Assembly (NCBI GenBank): GCA_964561705.1
Contig: CAZLQJ010000056.1
Span: 1-11,436, forward strand
DNA: 11,436 nucleotides
Direction: 5' to 3'
Source: HGM12587 sp964561705
Lineage (GTDB): Bacteria > Bacillota > Clostridia > Lachnospirales > Lachnospiraceae
Shown: in pieces, positions 7,454 to 11,436 of the stretch
Layout: each line of letters begins with the position of its first letter
How positions within the stretch are numbered: the stretch's first letter is position 1
Translations under genes and position numbers: made by a program
The notes under the pieces: model-generated
Told to the model about the DNA's origin: nothing
The model's database searches: none
The model's input: the letters and a program-made list of their open reading frames with translations, nothing else

Positions 7454-8470
7454 CTACATTCCATATCCGTCCGGATTAGTACTCTGCCATCTCCATGAAT
7501 CTTCGCACATCTCGTCAATTCCGTATTTTGCTACCCAGCCCAGATCATTTTTTGCTTTTTCAGGATCACAATAGCAGGTTGCAATATCTCCTTCTCGACG
7601 TGCCTTGATCTCATATGGGATTTTATGTCCGCAAGCCTTTTCAAAGGCTGCTACCACCTGAAGTACACTGTAACCATTTCCGGTACCCAAATTGTAAATC
7701 TCAACGCCTGGATTCTGACGAAGTTTTTCAATCGCTTTCACATGTCCAGCTGCCAGATCTACAACATGGATATAATCTCTGACTCCTGTTCCATCCGGTG
7801 TATCATAATCATTTCCAAAGACACCCAGTGCTTCTCTTTTTCCAACTGCTACCTGTGCAACATACGGAACCAGATTGTTTGGAATGCCTTTTGGATCTTC
7901 ACCGATCAGACCACTCTTATGTGCCCCGATTGGGTTAAAATAGCGAAGTAAGATCACATTCCATTCAGGATCAGAAGTGTGAATATCTGTTAACACCTGT
8001 TCCAGCATGCTCTTGGTCCATCCATATGGGTTGGTCGGCTGACCCTTCGGGCAGCTTTCCGTGATCGGGATCTGTGCCGGATCACCGTATACCGTTGCAG
8101 AAGAACTAAATACGATATTTTTTACTCCATGATTTCTCATGACGTCACAAAGTACCAAAGTTCCTGTCATATTGTTATGATAATATTCAATCGGTTTCTG
8201 CACAGATTCACCAACTGCCTTATATCCTGCAAAATGAATCACCGCTTCGATCTTATGTGCATCAAAAATCTTGTTTAATGCCTCTTTGTCAAGAATGTCT
8301 GCCTCGTAAAATGTCACTTTCTTTCCAGTGATCTTTTCTACTCTTTTTAAAGCTTCCGGGCTTGCATTGTAGAGATTATCTACTACTACAACATCATAAC
8401 CTGCATCCAAAAGTTCTACACATGTGTGGCTACCGATAAATCCGGCTCCGCCTGCTACTAAAATACTCAT
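7454..8470 (-). CDS. galE: UDP-glucose 4-epimerase, probably with broad substrate range
   Basis: A 338-residue short-chain dehydrogenase-type epimerase that interconverts UDP-glucose and UDP-galactose with bound NAD. The Rossmann motif GGAGFIGSH is at 7-15. The catalytic residues S124 (SSSATVYG), Y149 and K153 (NPYGWTK) fall at the same numbers as in E. coli GalE, which is also 338 residues. The C-terminus (WRWQSTNPDGYG) is also typical. Residue 299, Tyr in E. coli, is Cys here (codon TGC at 7576-7574). In E. coli, Y299C gives activity on UDP-N-acetylhexosamines, and the human bifunctional enzyme has Cys at this place. Use of UDP-GlcNAc/UDP-GalNAc is therefore predicted but unproven. ATG 8470 is preferred over the in-frame ATG at 8485 because AGGAGAG lies between them, well spaced for 8470. 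It sits 32 nt after galK and 13 nt before galT. Confidence 0.96.
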   Translation of the reverse strand: MSILVAGGAGFIGSHTCVELLDAGYDVVVVDNLYNASPEALKRVEKITGKKVTFYEADILDKEALNKIFDAHKIEAVIHFAGYKAVGESVQKPIEYYHNNMTGTLVLCDVMRNHGVKNIVFSSSATVYGDPAQIPITESCPKGQPTNPYGWTKSMLEQVLTDIHTSDPEWNVILLRYFNPIGAHKSGLIGEDPKGIPNNLVPYVAQVAVGKREALGVFGNDYDTPDGTGVRDYIHVVDLAAGHVKAIEKLRQNPGVEIYNLGTGNGYSVLQVVAAFEKACGHKIPYEIKARREGDIATCYCDPEKAKNDLGWVAKYGIDEMCEDSWRWQSTNPDGYGM

Positions 8471-8502
8471 TATTTCTCTCCTCACATCTATCTGTTTAAT
8501 TT

Positions 8503-9780
8503 TTATAACACTTTCATGCCACCGAATTTACGGATCTTTAACACATCACAGGCATCTTTTCCAAAGATCTGATCCATCACGCGTTTGTATTCTGCAACTG
8601 CCTCATTCTTTACAAAAGCCTGAATGGTTCCTGCAAATCCGCCTCCATGTACACGGCAAACACCCTTGTCTCCAAGAACCGTTTCACTAACTGCCAGCGC
8701 AATTGACACATTCTGGTGCTGTACATCATGGCTTGTATAAACATTCTGCAGGAATTTATAGGACGAATCTCCTGATTCCTTTACGGTTCTTAAAAACGCC
8801 TCAAAATCACCGGCTTTTAATGCTGCGACTTCCCTTTGCACCCTTACATTTTCATTTACAAAATGAATGGCACGAAGATAGGCTCTGTCGCCGGCTTTTT
8901 CTCTGACTTCCGCAGATTTTTCCAGAAGTTCTTCCATCGTCACTCCATGAAGCACTTCTCTGCCAAATACAGCTGCAGCTGCTCTCATTTCTTCCGGGAT
9001 TGCTGCATAATCCGGTGTCAGATCAGCATGGGACCCTTTGGTATCTGTAATACACAGACTATATCCATAAGTTCCAAGATCACAGCTCACTCCTTCGATC
9101 ACCGGGTTTTTCGGATCTGCAAAATCAATATGTACCAGATTTCCTACGGAACTTGCCGTCTGATCCATCAGTCCGCATGGTTTGCCAAAATAAACATTTT
9201 CTGCATACTGTCCAATAATCGCAATGTCAACCGGCGAAATCTTCATTTCATTGTAAAGACCGGAAATAATCGTTCCAATTATGGTTTCAAATGCTGCCGA
9301 GGAAGAAAGTCCGGCACCAATGAGTACATCACTGGTAATATATGCACGAAAACCACCAAGTTTTCCGCCATGATCCTTAATTCCTGCAAGTACCCCTTTG
9401 ATCAGGGAAAGGGTGGTTCCTTCTTCCGAATCTTTTTTCTCCAGATCATTTAAATCGATGGTAATCATCGGATAACTTCCAGATACAACTTTTACAACCG
9501 GTTCCTCCAAAGCCTCTACGATCGCAATCGCATCCAGGTTCACAGAAGCAGCCAGAACTTCTCCATGCTGGTGGTCTGTGTGGTTTCCTCCGATCTCACT
9601 GCGTCCCGGCGCACTGTATACCGACACTTTCCCTTCTCCGTAAAGCTCTTCAAACTTCTCAATAGCTTCTACATATCGTTTTCTCTGGTAATCAAGTTTT
9701 GCCGGATCCAGATAAATGTCCATGAGCAGTCCATCTTTGGCACCGCTTTTCAATAATTCCTTCATGTTTGTTGTCGTCAT
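8503..9780 (-). CDS. galK: Galactokinase (GHMP kinase family)
   Basis: A 425-residue GHMP kinase that phosphorylates galactose at C1 with ATP, the entry step of the Leloir pathway. The signature GRSEIGGNHTDHQHG is at 59-73, the ATP loop GAGLSSSAA at 155-163, the catalytic-Asp motif CGLMDQ at 202-207 (D206), and motif 3 HGGGFAGT at 378-385. The usual galactokinase signature reads GR-x-N-x-IGEHTDY. Here the Glu that helps hold galactose is Asn66, while R60, H67 and D69 are kept. This may be a clade-specific form, and its substrate range is not certain. Operon position beside galE and galT makes galactose the best guess. The start at 9780 has a G-rich ribosome site (GGGGG, 9795-9791) 10 nt upstream; a second ATG at 9765 is too far from it. 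First gene of galKET, behind its own promoter. Confidence 0.93.
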   Translation of the reverse strand: MTTTNMKELLKSGAKDGLLMDIYLDPAKLDYQRKRYVEAIEKFEELYGEGKVSVYSAPGRSEIGGNHTDHQHGEVLAASVNLDAIAIVEALEEPVVKVVSGSYPMITIDLNDLEKKDSEEGTTLSLIKGVLAGIKDHGGKLGGFRAYITSDVLIGAGLSSSAAFETIIGTIISGLYNEMKISPVDIAIIGQYAENVYFGKPCGLMDQTASSVGNLVHIDFADPKNPVIEGVSCDLGTYGYSLCITDTKGSHADLTPDYAAIPEEMRAAAAVFGREVLHGVTMEELLEKSAEVREKAGDRAYLRAIHFVNENVRVQREVAALKAGDFEAFLRTVKESGDSSYKFLQNVYTSHDVQHQNVSIALAVSETVLGDKGVCRVHGGGFAGTIQAFVKNEAVAEYKRVMDQIFGKDACDVLKIRKFGGMKVL

Positions 9781-9815
9781 CTTAAAGTTACCCCCGTATC
9801 TTTTTTATCAAATCA

Positions 9816-9844
9816 ATAGTAATTCTTTTTTAGTTTCCTGTCAA
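9816..9844 (-). promoter_or_regulatory. Promoter of the galK-galE-galT operon
   Basis: On the minus strand, TTGACA (9844-9839, perfect -35) and TACTAT (9821-9816, 4 of 6) are separated by exactly 17 nt. Transcription should begin near 9809, leaving an untranslated leader of about 29 nt before galK. The palindrome CAATATTG (9842-9849) overlaps the -35 box and could be an operator, but it is short enough to be chance. I see no convincing catabolite-repression (cre) site. Confidence 0.75.
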
Positions 9845-9873
9845 TATTGGCAGCCTTCCGAAACCTCTGCTTT

Positions 9874-10791
9874 TTAGCGGATGATCCGCAGTTTTTCTTT
9901 CTCCAGGGAAACTGTCAGTTCCCTGTGATATCCGAAATTTTCCCCATCCACATGTACCGGCAGCGGTTTTTGAGAGGTCAATGTCATCTTTGCCCCCCGT
10001 TTAATATAAACGCCTTTAAAAAAGCGGTGCCAGCCTTTGTAGGCCAGAGGAAGCACCAGAAGCAGCTTCAGCTTTGATACATGATCCACCACACAGATAT
10101 CCAGAAGATCATCACTCCAGTTTGCCTTTGGGCACATCATGATCCTTCCGCCTTCATAAGGTCCGTTCAGCACAGCACTGAAAAAATTCTTTTCAAACCG
10201 TATCGGCTCTTTTTCATCAATTTTTAATTCCATCGGCGAGGTTTTAAATGCAAGGATCTGCTTAATCGCTACTGCTACATAACTTAATTTTCCCAACTTG
10301 ATCCTATTAAAAAATCTCTTCAGCTTCGACACTGCGATTTCATGAGCAATGGCTGCATCCCAGCCCATACCGCTGCTGACTGCAAAACGGCGGGTAACAC
10401 CTCCTGCCTGTGCCACCCCCACATTTACCTGAAGGTGCGATTGATTCTCCAAAATGTGTTCGATCGCTGTCATTGGATCTGTCGGCAGATGCAGATCTCC
10501 TGCCAGATCATTTCCGGAACCCGTCGGAATATATCCTAAAACTGTATCTTTCAATCGCACGATGCCGTTGATCACCTCATTGACCGTACCATCTCCCCCA
10601 AGTGCCACGATCAAATGCTCCCCTTCGCTTTCCGTCAGTTTACGTGCATACTCCGTCCCCTGTCCGATCCTTTTCGTAAAAAATACTTCGTATTCAATTT
10701 CCGATCCTTTTAAGACTTTTTCTACCTCATGCCATATTTCAATGCCTCTTCCGGTTCTGGATGCCGGATTCACAATAAATTGTAGCTTCAT
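9874..10791 (-). CDS. Diacylglycerol/lipid kinase, YegS/DgkB family
   Basis: A 305-residue soluble lipid kinase of the DAGK catalytic-domain family. Members phosphorylate diacylglycerol or a similar lipid at the membrane face with ATP, returning it as phosphatidic acid to phospholipid synthesis. Visible motifs are NPASRTGRG (8-16), the nucleotide-binding GGDGTVNEV (65-73), PTGSGNDLAGDL from 89, a metal-site-like region around SDDLLDICVVD, and HVDGE (D282, E284), matching the conserved DGE near the C-terminus. Length is normal. The start has AAGGA about 11 nt upstream. It lies 55 nt after tyrS, almost directly behind the tyrS terminator, so it depends on read-through or on a promoter inside tyrS. 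It ends 93 nt before galK, without a clear terminator, so some read-through into galK is possible. The true lipid substrate cannot be read from sequence. Confidence 0.9.
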   Translation of the reverse strand: MKLQFIVNPASRTGRGIEIWHEVEKVLKGSEIEYEVFFTKRIGQGTEYARKLTESEGEHLIVALGGDGTVNEVINGIVRLKDTVLGYIPTGSGNDLAGDLHLPTDPMTAIEHILENQSHLQVNVGVAQAGGVTRRFAVSSGMGWDAAIAHEIAVSKLKRFFNRIKLGKLSYVAVAIKQILAFKTSPMELKIDEKEPIRFEKNFFSAVLNGPYEGGRIMMCPKANWSDDLLDICVVDHVSKLKLLLVLPLAYKGWHRFFKGVYIKRGAKMTLTSQKPLPVHVDGENFGYHRELTVSLEKEKLRIIR

Positions 10792-10811
10792 ATCTTTCGC
10801 TTTCCTTTTTT

Positions 10812-10839
10812 AAAAAAGGGAATGGCAAGCCATTCCCTT
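10812..10839 (-). terminator. Rho-independent terminator after tyrS
   Basis: On the minus strand a perfect 10-bp stem (AAGGGAATGG with CCATTCCCTT, 10839-10830 and 10825-10816) closes a 4-nt loop. A run of six T follows, two of them inside the stem. It starts 7 nt after the tyrS stop codon. The T-run is directly followed by AAAAAAGG, which belongs to the dagK-like gene's ribosome-site region. Confidence 0.88.
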
Positions 10840-10846
10840 ATAAGGT

Positions 10847-11436
10847 TTATTTTACGATTACTTTTCTAAAGTTCTTTTTGCCTCGTTTTACAACGATTCC
10901 ATCACCGATTTCTTCAGCGGTATAAGCAGTTCCGATATCTGTGACTTTTTCACCATTTACAGAAACACCGCCCTGTTCCACTGCACGTCTTCCTTCGCTT
11001 CTGGATGGCACCAATCCTGATTTCTGTAAAATAGAAATGATATCAATGCTTCCATCTTTGAAATCATCTGCTGTGATTTCAGCAGTCGGCATATTTGCTG
11101 CATCTCCGGTAGAGAAAAGTGCCTTTGCAGCTTCCTGTGCCTTCGCAGCTTCTTCTTCGCCATGTACCAGCTTTGTCAGTTCGAAAGCAAGAATTTCTTT
11201 TGCCTGATTTAACTGGCTGCCTTCCCAGCTGTCCATTGCATCGATTTCTTCCAACGGAAGGAAGGTCAGCATACGGATGCATTTTAATACGTCTGCATCT
11301 GCAACGTTTCTCCAGTACTGGTAAAATTCAAACGGTGAAGTTTTATTTGGATCCAGCCAAACTGCACCCTTCTGTGTCTTACCCATTTTCTTTCCTTCTG
11401 AATTCAGAAGAAGTGTAATGGTCATTGCATGTGCAT
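10847..11436 (-). CDS. tyrS: Tyrosyl-tRNA synthetase, C-terminal part (5' end outside window)
   Basis: The frame is open to the right edge, so the N-terminal half with the HIGH signature is missing. About 196 residues are visible. GKKMGKT near the visible start is the KMSKS-type loop (KFGKT in most TyrS), followed by WLDPNKTSPFEFYQYWRNV, characteristic of bacterial TyrS. The last 60 or so residues form an S4 RNA-binding domain (SGLVPSRSEGRRAVEQGG, then VSVNGEKVTD), which contacts tRNA-Tyr. The enzyme charges tRNA-Tyr with tyrosine in the cytosol. The ATG at 11425 is internal: coding sequence continues upstream in frame (Ala-His-Ala) to the edge. A strong terminator follows the stop codon. Confidence 0.95.
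   Translation of the reverse strand, partial: AHAMTITLLLNSEGKKMGKTQKGAVWLDPNKTSPFEFYQYWRNVADADVLKCIRMLTFLPLEEIDAMDSWEGSQLNQAKEILAFELTKLVHGEEEAAKAQEAAKALFSTGDAANMPTAEITADDFKDGSIDIISILQKSGLVPSRSEGRRAVEQGGVSVNGEKVTDIGTAYTAEEIGDGIVVKRGKKNFRKVIVK

Noticed and set aside
5097..9844. One fucose/galactose utilisation operon joining the GH95 gene and galKET
   Set aside because: queT on the opposite strand and a bidirectional terminator lie between them, and galKET has its own promoter. Any link is metabolic, not transcriptional.
9845..9876. A terminator after the lipid kinase gene
   Set aside because: GCAG and CTGC flank an imperfect, weak stem with no T-run. Not convincing.
10847..11425. ATG at 11425 as the start of a 192-residue protein
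   Set aside because: The frame continues upstream to the window edge, and the KMSKS-type motif follows at once. It is an internal Met of TyrS, so the gene is cut by the window.

Overview
The window reads as chromosomal DNA of a low-to-moderate GC Gram-positive gut anaerobe. The codon usage, AAGGAG-type ribosome binding sites, a type-2 (Firmicutes-style) GalT and a large secreted, SLH-bearing glycosidase all suggest Clostridia, most likely Lachnospiraceae (Ruminococcus/Mediterraneibacter/Blautia-like). The genus is an inference from gene style, not from a marker gene. I see no mobile element, CRISPR array, tRNA or rRNA.

Layout from left to right. (1) 1-5096, minus: a very large secreted GH95-family glycosidase (alpha-L-fucosidase type) that is open at the left edge. 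It has a signal peptide, the three-part GH95 catalytic unit, an Fn3-like domain, several beta-sandwich carbohydrate-binding-like modules, a Big_2 domain, two nearly identical FIVAR repeats and the start of an SLH cell-wall anchor. (2) 5097-5402: a divergent intergenic region with a good plus-strand promoter, a structured leader of about 114 nt in front of queT, and an inverted repeat in the 5' region of the GH95 gene. (3) 5403-5885, plus: queT, the substrate-binding membrane subunit of an ECF transporter for a queuosine precursor. (4) 5892-5927: a bidirectional terminator between convergent queT and galT. (5) 9780-5947, minus: a compact Leloir operon galK-galE-galT with a clear TTGACA-17-TACTAT promoter. 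(6) 10791-9874, minus: a YegS/DgkB-type lipid kinase. (7) 11436-10847, minus: the C-terminal part of tyrosyl-tRNA synthetase, followed by a perfect-stem terminator.

How the genes may work together. The GH95 enzyme would remove terminal fucose from host mucin or milk-type glycans, or plant glycans, at the cell surface. The galKET operon would send galactose released from such glycans into glycolysis. They are separate transcription units, so the link is metabolic and inferred. The GalE has Cys299 where E. coli GalE has the specificity residue Tyr299, which predicts that it also accepts UDP-GlcNAc/UDP-GalNAc; that would suit a mucin user. The lipid kinase and tyrS are housekeeping neighbours.

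Most of the window is ordinary. The parts most worth a second look are the queT leader with mutually exclusive helices (possible preQ1-type riboswitch, class unresolved), the GalE and GalK active-site substitutions, the recent FIVAR duplication, and the terminator/Shine-Dalgarno overlap in front of the lipid kinase gene.
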